Origin: Ananas comosus
Taxonomy: Eukaryota > Streptophyta > Magnoliopsida > Poales > Bromeliaceae
Reading direction: 5' to 3'
DNA length: 64,000 nt
Assembly: GCF_001540865.1 (NCBI RefSeq)
Contig: NC_033633.1
Span: 3,766,703 to 3,830,702, forward strand
Numbering within the stretch: position 1 is the first letter of the stretch; the number at the start of each line of letters is the position of its first letter. The position numbers were made by a program, and so were the translations under genes. The notes under the pieces were generated by a model. It had not been told where the DNA came from, searched no databases, and saw only the letters and a list, made by a program, of their open reading frames with translations. Shown in pieces: positions 10,786 to 21,837 of this stretch.

Positions 10786-10814
10786 GAGAACTACTGTAAA
10801 AATAAGTAGTCCTC
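10786..10814 (-). promoter_or_regulatory. Conserved LTR hairpin (copy 3)
   Basis: GAGAACTACTG and GTAGTCCTC pair around an A-rich loop. On the minus strand it follows the box GGTACCCACTG and precedes TTTTGCAGAGCC, as in the other long LTRs. Confidence 0.55.
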
Positions 10815-11121
10815 AGTGGGTACCGCTCAAAACGACATCGGTCACCCACTAAGTCTACAGAAGGGAGCAAGGATAGAAGAAAAAGCAGGAAGTACACTCT
10901 ACCGCTATCATCCACTACACTATCATGCTCTATACTAACCGACTGTAGGAAATGTCAAATCTGACCCAATCCAAATCGGGACTGTAAGCATACCCGTCCC
11001 CGGGACTGTGAATATACCCGTCCCTGCCCCGTTGCGACTGACCAGCTACCTCCACAATGACTAGTTCGTGGAGAGCAAGTCCAACTGGCATGAGCGACAC
11101 CAACGCGAAAGCACCAGCCTG

Positions 11122-11131
11122 ACTCCGGAGT
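11122..11131. promoter_or_regulatory. ACTCCGGAGT palindrome
   Basis: A perfect copy of the 10-bp palindrome, at the position in the solo LTR that corresponds to 9689-9698 in the 3' LTR. Confidence 0.45.
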
Positions 11132-12354
11132 GGCACTCGTGGGCGCTACCCAACCGAGTATGCAGCGTATCTCTGTCGAGCTCAATCAGGCTCCAACTAG
11201 CTAAAGTCAAGTAATCGACTCAAACCGGTCTAACAACCAACAGGTAACGTGCCCTCGGCACAATCTGACGCCAAAAAGGCGATACGGGTCCACCGTCAGC
11301 TCTGACAGCACCCAACAGTCCGAAATAACCTGAACGACCCTGTAAAAATCCACTCGGCAAACCAGCACGAGTGTAAATACATTCTAAACTATCTGGAGTA
11401 CTCGTCTCGAAGAAACTGTGACAGTACAATTTTCTAACGGCTCCTGGAGCTAAATCAGGTAGTTAAAACTGATGACAGGTCCAAATCGCAGGTTTTCTCC
11501 TAATTCAAATTCCAAGTCCAACATGTATAATCTACTTAATTTATAAACATGCTCCAAAATTCAGATTTCACAATCTACATATAGTCCATGAATTTGAGCT
11601 AACACAATTTACCGAAATCAAGATCTATACATGTCGACCAATAAGAACTTAGGAGTAAAGCCGATGTAACCCACCTCAACAGCTAAATCCAGGCAGCGAA
11701 CGAAGCCTCGAACCAGGACAACCTCTGCCAGATCAACTGGGGACCTCCAAGTCCGGTAGACGAGCTAACGCCAAGCTAAACAATTTAGGATCCTCGATTC
11801 AGTCCAGAAATTCACAGCTGCTGAGTAGGAGCGGAATTCGACCGAGCTAACCTTCACCAAATCTGGCAAGTGAGGGCTTCGTGGATTCCTCTCGAAGTCC
11901 CGAATCCAACGAACCAAGCCTCGACGCGATCCGACGTTCCTACGCGGAGAACGAGCTGAAATACGAACAGTCGACGGCGAATTTCAGCAAAACAGCTACT
12001 AACCGAGTAGAAATAGTAATACTTGCCCAAAATCCAAGAAAGATGCCGAATTACCCACCTCAACAGCGTCGAACCTCGGCGCGACGTCAAGAACAGCGTA
12101 GTCGTACGCTCGCTCGATCTCCTCGCAAAGTCCCGGCGTCAAATACGTGCTCGAACGATCCCGCGGCGCGACGTCGGCGACGAAACTCCAAGTAACTCCT
12201 TCCTTGCTTCCAACCGGGTGGAAGAGTGAGAGAGATGGAGAGTTGCAGCTAGAAGACCTCTCTCTCTCTCTCTACACGAAGCTAAATAGAGGGGAGTGAG
12301 GGGTGATACAAACGAGGTGAGATTTTACCGTTTTAGCCCTTTACCTACTCCCTT

Positions 12355-12512
12355 GTACCGGTACACGGCTCCTGTACCGGTACAAGAGCCAACCCGAGAG
12401 CAGCTAAATCTGTGCGCGTAGCTTGTACCGGTACAGAAAACCCTTGTAACGGTACAGCAAGCATTCCCCGCGCTGGTTGTACCGGTACAGCATACACTTG
12501 TACCGGTACAGC
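12355..12512 (-). promoter_or_regulatory. Array of GTACCGGTAC palindromes in U3
   Basis: Five exact copies of GTACCGGTAC plus one variant (GTAACGGTAC) lie within about 160 bp, mostly in the setting TTGTACCGGTACAG. They lie in the U3 half of the minus-strand solo LTR, as in the sister LTR at 8645-8835. Confidence 0.6.
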
Positions 12513-12702
12513 AAGCAGGAAAATCTGCTGTTTCGCAGATTCCTTCGCTGAATGCTGCCCTCGCGTCGCACGGAGTCCGTTTTGCGTCTATTTGACGCCA
12601 ACGCGACTCGGACTTGTCCCGACACTCTCCAGAGCTGTCGACAAGCCCCCACAGCCAAACACCAGGGATCTCACAGTGTGTGTGTGTGTGTGTGTACATA
12701 TA

Positions 12703-12836
12703 GGCTAGGGCTACTATACTCTTATGAGTATAGCTCCCTTTGTACTCATAAGTTTTCAACCATTAGATAAAGAGATGTGTGGTTAGGATGATAGTGGTCC
12801 CCGGTTTGGTTAATAGTGGTCCCCTAGGGTTGAGTG
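12703..12836 (+). mobile_element. MITE fragment (TACTATACT-type end)
   Basis: It begins GGCTAGGGCTACTATACTC and tracks the complete element at 45676-45925 for about 130 bp, then passes into a TA/GTATAT repeat, so the other half is lost. It abuts the GT tract on its left. Confidence 0.7.
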
Positions 12837-13544
12837 GTATATATATATGTATATGTATATGTATATACAATCTTAACTCATTGTAACAATTACAGCTTAC
12901 TCCTCAACTGTTGCCTTTTTGCTCATGCTCCACAGCTAATGCAAATTTGCATAAAAGCCCTACCGATTAGAGGATTTTGCAGTTTTGCGCGTTAAATGTT
13001 GCACTTTTGCAAAATGATCCCTTATTCGATTTCGACTCTCCCACTTTGACTTCATGCCATTTTACACAGGAACCTCAGAATTTGATGAAACTTACGTCCA
13101 CACATTCGTCTTTGAGTCTAGTTTCATATGAGTCCTACCACTTATGAAAATTCCAATTTTTTTTTACATAAAATGATAACCCCTTCACGCACAGTCCCCA
13201 TTTGCACCAAATGCAAAAATTGCAATTCAATCCCTCATGATCACAATTTCAAATCCAAAACTCACCCATAGGTGTGTTTAGCTCATAAGTTCCCCCACCT
13301 TAAAAATTATGCAAATTGACATATGAAATGTCGCGCTTTTCACATAATTACTCCACTTTGGCAAATTTGCACGTATGAAAATTCATCCCAAAAATATCAT
13401 CAAATCATGCCATAATTGCATCAAGGTCCATTATAGGACTTACAACACTGAACGTTGCACTTATCATTTCGTCGAAAGCTGCATCTATTAGCAAAATAAA
13501 GTACTCTTTTTTGAAATTTTATTGTAAAATACCCGGATATTACA
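12837..13544 (-). repeat. LTR-like sequence at the 3' side of a minus-strand gypsy remnant
   Basis: Read on the minus strand, it opens TGTAATATCCGGGTATTTTAC at 13544, just after a polypurine tract (13545-13560). That position makes it the 3' LTR of the element whose gag lies at 14550-15604. It shows no coding content. It looks unlike the 153-bp LTR at 15758-15910, and is cut off on the left by the MITE fragment and TA repeat. The exact end is not visible. Confidence 0.45.
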
Positions 13545-13560
13545 TCACCCCCCTCCCCCT
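13545..13560 (-). other. Polypurine tract (minus strand)
   Basis: AGGGGGAGGGGGGTGA on the minus strand lies next to the TG of the LTR-like sequence ending at 13544. It matches the role of a plus-strand primer. Confidence 0.6.
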
Positions 13561-14549
13561 AAAAGAAGTTTCGTCCTCGAAACTTGATACCATATCCCCA
13601 AGTATAAACTGAGGGTACAACTTCACATACACCATGTGAAAACATTTCACATACACCATGTGAAAACATCAAGCCTTAACACTTTCTATGATCTCCTATG
13701 GTATCGACCCGAGACCCCATCTATCGAAACCAGGTAGATCGAACCTCCTCTCACGTTCAACAACTTGACCTACGTAGGGTATAATCACAGTGGAGAATAA
13801 CTCCGAAAAATCACCAAGATTGAACTCATCTCCTAGCCATCTGAAAATGGATTACTAGTCCTAGCTATCAAGTTGCTCAAGTTGCGTAGGTGGCAAACCA
13901 TCCATTAGGATTTGTGGATCACTCGACCATACTATACCGACGACCGATACGAACCCTTTGGTCATACAAGACAATGCTTCAAGGGTTGTGTTCACTGCAC
14001 GTGTCACCCATCGGGTCGTGCTAACTGCGCGCATCCATCACTACCAGGTTGTGCTACCAGCATCTACCACCCTTTTGGCATTTAAAATCGCCAAACTTGC
14101 CGATGAGACCCAATCCTATCACCTTCGGAACAAATCTGAAGCCTGGACAACCTCTAAGCAATCAACACTAGGCCTACACTAGTCAATCGATGGTCAATTA
14201 CAATTTTCAATAGTACCAATCCACAACTAACTTGACCATCAATTCAGAGAGTAGTAAATCAGAACATACTTACGTCCTACACCATTGCAATCACCAAACA
14301 GTTTACAAAGGATGTCACATTACGGATACACAGAGAAGCTTATACCTATGTTTGCATTCTTGGATGAATCGTCCTCTCGTCGAGCAACGCTATCAACTCG
14401 ACCTGTAGATACTGAGTGCATTCCCTCGCCTTGGAGAGATGTTGAGGGATGCCCCGCCAAAGCTGCGAATGCACTACCTCGGTTTTCAATGGAGTCGCCT
14501 GTGCGGAAGTGGCAATATGAATCGCACCTAATCCTTGGGAGCATTCAGC
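13561..14549 (-). pseudogene. Degenerate internal region of the minus-strand gypsy remnant
   Basis: This kilobase lies between the gag zinc knuckles and the polypurine tract. No RT or integrase motif can be read in any frame, so most of pol appears deleted. Short open stretches here show no known domain. Confidence 0.4.
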
Positions 14550-15604
14550 TTGCTTATGCCCTTCCTGCCCGCTTGTGAAACAATGGTTATGCCGACGGGG
14601 ACAAACTGTTGTCCAATGCTTACCACCGCAAATCGCACATAACTTGCCACCTCGCTGTTGACTGACAGTCTATGCACTCTTCACTACTGGCTAGGATCGA
14701 GGATGCTGGCGTGGCTTTTTACTACTTGAAGGCTCACCATCGAATCCCGAACGAGGCCGTTTCTTTTCTTTACCTTTGTCTCTACTAGTCTTCTGCTTAA
14801 TGCGGTGCTCCTCAATAAACGAACCACTCGAGGAATCAGGTTGACGATACGAGAGAAGTCTCGCTCGTACTTTTGTATAGTTCGATCTCCTTGTAATAAT
14901 CTCTCCAAGTCTTGCTCTAAACTTTGCTTAGTGCTCTCCATGAAATACTGATTGAAGAGCATCTCATTAAACTCACCCCATGACGGAAAGGGTTTAGTAG
15001 AATAGCAACGATCCAGCAGCCCTTACCACCACCGATTAGCATCACCTTCAAGAAAATGGGCAGTTAGAGGGATCTTATCTTTCTCCTCGATGTAGAGATC
15101 GCAGAATAACTTCTGCATGTGATCAACCCACTTTTCAACAGCCCATGAGTTGTCACCCTCGCCATTGAAGCTCGGAGGTTTGAACTTCATGAATTCCACC
15201 AAATTCGCCCTAGCTCGAGCCCGCTCTATTGCAAGAGCATCGCCACTAACTACAAAGATAGTATATCCAGTCGGAAGAGAAGACACTCCGATGGCCACGG
15301 CTGTCGGGTTTGTTGTCACAATAGCCACCGGTACAGACCCAGCTGCTCTAACGACGTCATCATCGGCCACCGCAGGTGGCACAACATCAGCAAGAGGATC
15401 GATAGCTCCCTTGAAAGTTTGGACAGGAGGTAAAGCCTGGCTAGTTTCAGCGATCGCCTGCTGCTGTAACAACCGCTGAACCAACCCTTCTAATGTCGTC
15501 AGTCGCTCCTCGAGGTGCTGAACACGATCCAAGCCATCAGGTGTGAGTGCGCCTATCACCACCACGGCTACCAAACTGGGAATGCACCATCTCCTGAGAC
15601 GCAA
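14550..15604 (-). pseudogene. gag of a minus-strand gypsy element, broken
   Basis: The open part 15604-15023 starts with a Met-rich leader and a coiled stretch (RVQHLEERLTTLEGLVQRLL). It then has the gag core FMKFKPPSFNGEGD, VDHMQKLFCDLYIEEKDKI and LTAHFLEGDANRWW, close in type to the gag of the other elements. The frame breaks at 15020 and resumes in 14962-14684 (MLFNQYFMEST, QKYERDFSRIVNLIP). Zinc-knuckle remains are readable at about 14555-14640: CAICGGKHWTTVC and a second with its first pair damaged (CFTSGQEGHKQAEC). The setting between primer site and polypurine tract fits. It is not functional. Confidence 0.75.
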
Positions 15605-15737
15605 AACAGGGTTGAGTCAAACACCGATCTGACTCAAAATCACACCGAGACTCTAAATCCCACATAATAACCCCTTGCTCTCACGTGCCTAAATATCTTA
15701 GGTCATCCTATGGGTCATCCTAAACCTGTGGTTTAGC

Positions 15738-15751
15738 CCCCTCTGATACCA
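15738..15751 (-). other. Primer-binding site, Met-tRNA type
   Basis: On the minus strand the text reads TGGTATCAGAGGGG, matching the initiator Met-tRNA primer site TGGTATCAGAGC for its first 11 bases. It lies six bases inside the LTR edge at 15758. Confidence 0.75.
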
Positions 15752-15757
15752 TCTTAA

Positions 15758-15910
15758 TGTAACAACCCAGCTCACTAGCAACAATAACTCGTCAGGCCCA
15801 AACACTGGCTGAAAATGCTTAAGCCCAATTATTATTACTAATGTCTACGTCTCTTATATACCCAATCTCATCCCCGTTCCTATCTGATGTGAAATTATTA
15901 GGGTGTGACA
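15758..15910 (-). repeat. Short LTR (153 bp) of the minus-strand gypsy remnant
   Basis: The minus strand reads TGTCACACCC to GGGTTGTTACA, with TG...CA ends. A TATA box (GGGTATATAAGAG) lies about 50 bases in, and a Met primer site follows its end, so it may be a full LTR despite its shortness. A diverged copy lies at 55674-55830. A longer LTR truncated here by the Helitron at 15918 cannot be excluded. Confidence 0.6.
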
Positions 15911-15917
15911 ATATATA

Positions 15918-16768
15918 TCTATACTATATATAAAAAGCGTATAGGAATTCCGACAATGACAGATGGAATCCAAAAAGAAATAAAATAATATTCCCTACGA
16001 ATGATTATGATTAATTTGTTAAAAATATTTCAAATAAAAACGAACGGTTATAATCAATATATTAAATCTCTATTATATCCAAAAAGGAATAAAATAATAT
16101 TCCCCACGAATGGTTATGATTAATTTGTTGAAAATATCTCAAATAAAAACGAACGGTTATGATCAATTTATTTAAATCTACTATATATATAAAATCTATT
16201 CTACAGAATGGTGTGTGATCAATTAGTTAAAAAAACATCTCAAAATAAGAACATTAAAAAAATAGCATCCTATATATATATTAAATTCAATCCTGTTGAA
16301 CGATTATAATCAATTTTGTAAAAAAATATTTCAAATAAAAACAACGGTTATGATCAATTTGTTAAAAAATAGCATTCCTTTCATCCTATTTTACATTAAA
16401 TTAAAATTTGGTTTAAATTATGAATTAAATTTAATTTTTTGATATCAAATTTGAATTAACAATTAATTTTTTTATTATAGTAGGATCAAAAATTTAAATT
16501 AAATTTAAAGTAAATATGAATTAAATTTGATGCTTTTAGTTTAAAAACATATATTTAAATTTGATTCATCAAAATCAAAAGTATATAAAAATATTCAATG
16601 TTAATAAAAAAAGAACACAGTAGGATATTGTGAATATTTCTTAATAAAATAAGATAATTTTTTATAAATATAATTTTATTGTAAAATTTGGATTATATTA
16701 ATATAACAAATTTATATTAATTTAAAATAAATTATAATATTATTCGTCCATTGCACGTATATTTTAGC
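15918..16768 (+). mobile_element. Small non-autonomous Helitron (probable)
   Basis: The left end TCTATACTATATATAAAA follows an A and matches plant Helitron 5' ends. The right end near 16745-16768 (CCATTGCACGTATATTTTAG) resembles Helitron 3' ends, but a clean CTRR cannot be read. The interior has no coding content and is AT-rich, with an early internal repeat (15960-16190) of GAATGGTTATGATTAATTTG-like units. Part of the interior (about 16390-16550) recurs inverted at 57765-57950. Confidence 0.5.
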
Positions 16769-16830
16769 TTTAAATATATATAATATATATATATTATAGA
16801 AGAGAGGAGAGAGAGGAGAGAGAGAGAGAA

Positions 16831-17093
16831 GTAGGGCTACTGGGTGCTTCAGGCGAGTACTAACAAACTTTGTGGCCTCCTAACTTTTCAAACCTATTCC
16901 ATCAATTTGATGGATGGTTAGGATAGAAGAGGAGAAGAGAAATTGAGTATCTTAAATTTCTCTTTTTATGAATTTCTCCCTAATATTTCATCTCTTTTTC
17001 ACCTAACGAACTACTCAACAATTGGATGGATAGTTAGAAAGTTGGGAGCACCAAGGGCTCGCTGTGCTCTTAATAGCACAGTAGCCATACCTC
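16831..17093. mobile_element. MITE between (GA)n and (CT)n tracts
   Basis: Inverted ends GTAGGGCTACTG and CAGTAGCCATAC bound 263 bp. The left flank is a GA-rich run (from about 16801) inside TA repeat; the right flank is the complementary CT-rich run (to about 17142) and then TA repeat. The whole 16776-17160 block is therefore a large fold-back. A related half-copy is at 57277-57440. Confidence 0.7.
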
Positions 17094-17169
17094 TGCTTCT
17101 CCTCTCTCCTCTCTCTCTTCTCTCTCTCTCGTCTCTCTCTCCTATACTATATAGTATATTATATATATA

Positions 17170-17720
17170 GTAGGGCTACTATACTGCTTATGAGATATGA
17201 AGCCCTTTGTACTGATAAGTTGTTTTCGATGATGGTGCTTCCCCAATCGACGATCCACTTCCGTTAAATTATGATCTAGAGAGTATTTGAAACTGTCTAT
17301 AAAAATAAATTTTCGTAATTTTTCGAAATTCATAATAACAGTCATCAAGTAGCATAAATGAACGATCAAATCGAACGAACATTCCTAAAAAATGGTGTAT
17401 TAAATCCTTCACATTTAAGATTTGGAGTTATTCATCTTCTTACCTAGGTTAACTGAATACGATTTTCTATTAAAATCAAACCGATTCCGATTCTTTTACA
17501 CGTTAAACCTAGCAAGGTATCCCATACTCGTTAAAAATTATCAATTTGTGATCTTTTTTGTGAAGAGTAACTGATGTCAAAATTATAAAATTTGATTTTC
17601 TAGAGAGTTTTAAATGCTCTCAAGATAACACTTTAACGGTTTGGATCATCCGATCGGAGCTCATTATCGAAACGACTTATGAGTACGAGGGCGATCGTCT
17701 CATAAGAGTATAGACTCGAT
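17170..17720. mobile_element. Long fold-back MITE in TA repeat
   Basis: It begins TAGGGCTACTATACTGC and ends CATAAGAGTATAGACTC, with TA-rich sequence outside. The two arms (roughly the first and last 200 bp) are diverged inverted copies sharing GATCTAGAGAGTATTTGAAA-like text and CCGTTAAA. It has no coding potential. Confidence 0.7.
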
Positions 17721-17889
17721 ATAATACGCTAATAATATAATATACATATATAAATATATAATATATATACTAATATTAAGTATATATAGTTTCTATATAG
17801 TATAGTATACTATACTATAAGCAGAGAAGAGAAGGATTTGAGAGAGACGAGAGAGAGAGGGACGAGAGAGAGCAGAGAAGAGGAGAGGT

Positions 17890-18135
17890 CTGGCTGGGAT
17901 ACTATCGATAGCACGAAGCCCATTTTGGCTGCCTACCGCAAAAGGTTTTTGCTGTTTAGATTTACCTCTTGTTAATCACTTTCATCGTTACAGATGTTAT
18001 ACTATTCAACCAACCCCCACTCAATCCTACGGAGGCCCCACATCATTCCTAACCCGCACCATCCTTTTAAGTCCAAGGGCAGATAAACTTAATAGCACCA
18101 AGTCATTGGTGCTATAATAGTATTTCAGCCTAGTT
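17890..18135. mobile_element. Short MITE
   Basis: Ends TGGCTGGGATACTATCGATA and ATAGTATTTCAGCCTAG are inverted repeats of each other. The left flank is GA-rich, the right flank TA-rich and then a gap. Confidence 0.65.
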
Positions 18136-18165
18136 CCTATATACTAATCGTATATATAATATAAC

Positions 18166-18583
18166 NNNNNNNNNNNNNNNNNNNNNNNNNNNNNNNNNNN
18201 NNNNNNNNNNNNNNNNNNNNNNNNNNNNNNNNNNNNNNNNNNNNNNNNNNNNNNNNNNNNNNNNNNNNNNNNNNNNNNNNNNNNNNNNNNNNNNNNNNNN
18301 NNNNNNNNNNNNNNNNNNNNNNNNNNNNNNNNNNNNNNNNNNNNNNNNNNNNNNNNNNNNNNNNNNNNNNNNNNNNNNNNNNNNNNNNNNNNNNNNNNNN
18401 NNNNNNNNNNNNNNNNNNNNNNNNNNNNNNNNNNNNNNNNNNNNNNNNNNNNNNNNNNNNNNNNNNNNNNNNNNNNNNNNNNNNNNNNNNNNNNNNNNNN
18501 NNNNNNNNNNNNNNNNNNNNNNNNNNNNNNNNNNNNNNNNNNNNNNNNNNNNNNNNNNNNNNNNNNNNNNNNNNNNNNNNNNN
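18166..18583. other. Assembly gap (418 N)
   Basis: The gap lies between a TA-rich run and the middle of a fold-back MITE (remaining half 18584-18735), so the missing sequence probably includes the other arm of that element. Confidence 0.99.
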
Positions 18584-18735
18584 GAAAAATTACGAAATTT
18601 ATTTTCTAGAAGTTTCAAATACTCTAGATCATATTTAACGGAATGGATTGTCGATTCGGAAGCTCCATCATCGAAAACAACTTATGAGTACGAAGGGCCG
18701 AATACTCATAATAGTATAGTAGCCCTACTCTATAT
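18584..18735. mobile_element. Right half of a fold-back MITE
   Basis: Matches the right arm of the 17170-17720 type (ACTTATGAGTACGAAGGGCC, ATAGTATAGTAGCCCTACTC) and ends in TA repeat. The left half is in the gap. Confidence 0.7.
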
Positions 18736-18746
18736 ATATATATATA

Positions 18747-19290
18747 GAGTGCGGCTAGGATGCTTATGGAAGCACGGAGGGCTCTGTGCTTCCACTTTAT
18801 TTTCGATGTTCGAACTTTCGAATTGACGATCGGCTCCATTAGGCTTGATCTAGAGTATTTGAAGTATCTAGAAAATAAATTTTGCGATTTTTCGATATCA
18901 TTTGCCTAGTGATCGAAGTGGCTCAAAATCAACGGCTGAAAATAAAAATCTTACAAAATATGATGATATGATATTAAAATTTTAGATCAAAGTTATTGAT
19001 CTTGTTTTATATGGTATAAAGAATTTTCCGTCAAAATTTCATATGATTTGGATATTTCTACACCGTTAAACTTGCAATCGGCTCACCACAGCCGTTAAAA
19101 TTATTGATTTTGAGCTCTTTCGATAACTAGGCAAATGATATCGAAAAATCGCAAAATTTAGTTTCTAGGTACTTCAAATACTTTAGATCAATTCTAATGG
19201 AGCCGATCGTCGATTCGAAAGTCCGAACATCGAAAACGACTTGGAAGCACAGAGGCCTCCGTGCTTCCATAAGCATACTAGCACAACTCT
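18747..19290. mobile_element. Complete fold-back MITE, TA repeats on both sides
   Basis: The clearest member of the family. Ends GAGTGCGGCTAGGATGCTTA and TAAGCATACTAGCACAACTC sit directly inside (TA)n tracts. Long inverted arms of about 200 bp (for example GATATCATTTGCCTAGTGAT at about 18894 and its complement near 19125) flank a centre of about 150 bp. It could be transcribed into a long hairpin RNA. Confidence 0.8.
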
Positions 19291-19337
19291 ATATATATAT
19301 ATATATATATAGAGTGAGGCTACTNACATATATATAT

Positions 19338-19868
19338 GTAGGCTGGTATACTATCAGGAGGCCTTTGTGCTACCAAGTTGTTTACAATATTGTAGCTTCC
19401 AAATCGATGATTGGTTCCGTTATACTTGATCTACGCTATTGAAAGTTTTTGAAAACTAAATTTTATAATTTTTCGACATCATGTACCTATCAAATGAGTA
19501 GTCTAAAAAAGAACGATTGAAAATAAAAATCTCATAAAAAATGATAATAAAAGACTTGAATTTAAGATCAGAGGTATAGAGTATTGATTTTTCTCTACAT
19601 AGTGAAAAAATTTCTATAAAAATTTCATCAAATGATTATTTACCTGTTAAATTCACAAACACAACACATTGACCATTAAATTTGTCAATTTGAGACTTTT
19701 GATCACTATACAAATGATGTCGAAAAACTATGAAATCAGTTTCCAAATAATTATTAATAGTGAAAATCAAGTTAACACACTAATCGTCGATTTGAAAAGC
19801 CCGCATCATTAAAACAACTTGGAAACATGGAGGCCTCCGTGCTACCGATAATATACCAGCCTAACTCA
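19338..19868. mobile_element. Fold-back MITE in TA repeat
   Basis: Ends GTAGGCTGGTATACTATC and GATAATATACCAGCCTAAC are inverted. The left flank is ACATATATATAT, the right flank AT-rich. The arms share TTTTTCGACATCAT and its complement. An N lies just outside at 19325. Confidence 0.75.
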
Positions 19869-19930
19869 TTATATTATTAATAGTATATATATATAGTACT
19901 ATATATGTATAGTACTAATATACTATATTA

Positions 19931-20478
19931 TGCAGTTGAGCTGGAATACTATCGGCAATGCGTCAGTAAACGACCGTTTACTATCGATTTGTATTTTGAT
20001 GATAGAGCTTCCAAATTGACGATCGGCTCATATTAAATATGATCTAAACCATTATAACTACTTAGAAAATCAAAAATTTCAGCACGTTTCAATATTGTTC
20101 TTTTATCCAATCAAGTGAACAGAAAAAGAATGGTTGATAAATGAATAACTCTTTAAAAATGATATAGGAGTCTTGTAATCAAGATCAAGAGTAAGATCTT
20201 TGTTTAAATAGTTTAAAGAAATTTCTAACAAAAATTCAATTACCCGTTAAACGAAAAACTCCTCTCTATCGACCATTAAAATTAAAATTTGAAACCTTGT
20301 GATCATTAGTGCAAATATGTTCGAAAGATTGGAAATACTTGATTTCTAAAACACTTCAAGGGTATAGATCTATGTAAACGGATCGGATCGTCAATTTGGC
20401 AATTCTATCATTGATAAAAGCTAATAATCGTAGAAAATGGCTCGTTTACTACCGATAGTATGTACACGCAAAACTATA
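19931..20478. mobile_element. Fold-back MITE in TA repeat
   Basis: Ends TGCAGTTGAGCTGGAATACTA and the degenerate complement ATAGTATGTACACGCAAAACT bound about 550 bp with diverged inverted arms. TA repeats lie on both sides; the right one (20478-20590) is over 100 bp long. Confidence 0.7.
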
Positions 20479-20525
20479 ATATATATATATATATATATAG
20501 TATATATAATATATATAGTATATTA

Positions 20526-20559
<34 letters not shown>

Positions 20560-20590
20560 TTATATATATATATATGATATATAATATACT
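20479..20590. repeat. (TA)n microsatellite
   Basis: An almost pure TA run, with short TATAGTATAT interruptions, lies between two MITEs. Confidence 0.9.
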
Positions 20591-20624
20591 AGCTCCATGC
20601 TTTTAGAAATAGTACAATTATAAT

Positions 20625-20863
20625 TCCAATTCTTTAACACCGTAAAAAAGCGAGTATTCCATACCAACCTATTAAAATTGTCAATTTGTGAATATTTTGA
20701 TCATAAGGTAATGATGTAAAAAATTATAAAATTTAATTTTTTATAAGTTTTAAATGTTTAAGATAATGTTATAAGGTATGGATCATCAATTTCAGAAGCT
20801 CTATATATCGAAAACGACTTATGAGTACAAAGCGATCTTATCATAATATAGTAGCCGACTCTC
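20625..20863. mobile_element. Right half of a fold-back MITE
   Basis: It matches the second arm and right end of the 17170-17720 type (ACTTATGAGTACAAAGCGAT, ATAGTAGCCGACTC). The left half is missing and a CT run follows. Confidence 0.65.
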
Positions 20864-20902
20864 TCTCTCTCATCTTTCTATATATATATTAATAATATAT
20901 AT

Positions 20903-21837
20903 NNNNNNNNNNNNNNNNNNNNNNNNNNNNNNNNNNNNNNNNNNNNNNNNNNNNNNNNNNNNNNNNNNNNNNNNNNNNNNNNNNNNNNNNNNNNNNNNNN
21001 NNNNNNNNNNNNNNNNNNNNNNNNNNNNNNNNNNNNNNNNNNNNNNNNNNNNNNNNNNNNNNNNNNNNNNNNNNNNNNNNNNNNNNNNNNNNNNNNNNNN
21101 NNNNNNNNNNNNNNNNNNNNNNNNNNNNNNNNNNNNNNNNNNNNNNNNNNNNNNNNNNNNNNNNNNNNNNNNNNNNNNNNNNNNNNNNNNNNNNNNNNNN
21201 NNNNNNNNNNNNNNNNNNNNNNNNNNNNNNNNNNNNNNNNNNNNNNNNNNNNNNNNNNNNNNNNNNNNNNNNNNNNNNNNNNNNNNNNNNNNNNNNNNNN
21301 NNNNNNNNNNNNNNNNNNNNNNNNNNNNNNNNNNNNNNNNNNNNNNNNNNNNNNNNNNNNNNNNNNNNNNNNNNNNNNNNNNNNNNNNNNNNNNNNNNNN
21401 NNNNNNNNNNNNNNNNNNNNNNNNNNNNNNNNNNNNNNNNNNNNNNNNNNNNNNNNNNNNNNNNNNNNNNNNNNNNNNNNNNNNNNNNNNNNNNNNNNNN
21501 NNNNNNNNNNNNNNNNNNNNNNNNNNNNNNNNNNNNNNNNNNNNNNNNNNNNNNNNNNNNNNNNNNNNNNNNNNNNNNNNNNNNNNNNNNNNNNNNNNNN
21601 NNNNNNNNNNNNNNNNNNNNNNNNNNNNNNNNNNNNNNNNNNNNNNNNNNNNNNNNNNNNNNNNNNNNNNNNNNNNNNNNNNNNNNNNNNNNNNNNNNNN
21701 NNNNNNNNNNNNNNNNNNNNNNNNNNNNNNNNNNNNNNNNNNNNNNNNNNNNNNNNNNNNNNNNNNNNNNNNNNNNNNNNNNNNNNNNNNNNNNNNNNNN
21801 NNNNNNNNNNNNNNNNNNNNNNNNNNNNNNNNNNNNN
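20903..21837. other. Assembly gap (935 N)
   Basis: Begins inside TA repeat. Open frames that cross it are artefacts of N. Confidence 0.99.

Larger units (their letters stand above)
10406..12675 (-). mobile_element. Solo LTR inserted in a (GT)n tract
   Basis: On the minus strand it runs from TGTGAGATCCCTGGTGTTTGG (12675) to the 3' terminus TCCGGGGCTTGACA (10406), 2270 bp, and is the same family as 8460-10384. Both flanks are GT repeats, so the expected 5-bp duplication would read GTGTG on each side, but this cannot be told from the microsatellite itself. No internal domain or primer site is present, which is why it is called solo. It contains its own ACCGGT array, palindrome (11122) and hairpin (10786-10814). 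Confidence 0.8.

Noticed and set aside
18130..18618. Open frame across N
   Set aside because: Almost all codons are N; the same holds for frames at 20878-21939 and 47046-47675.
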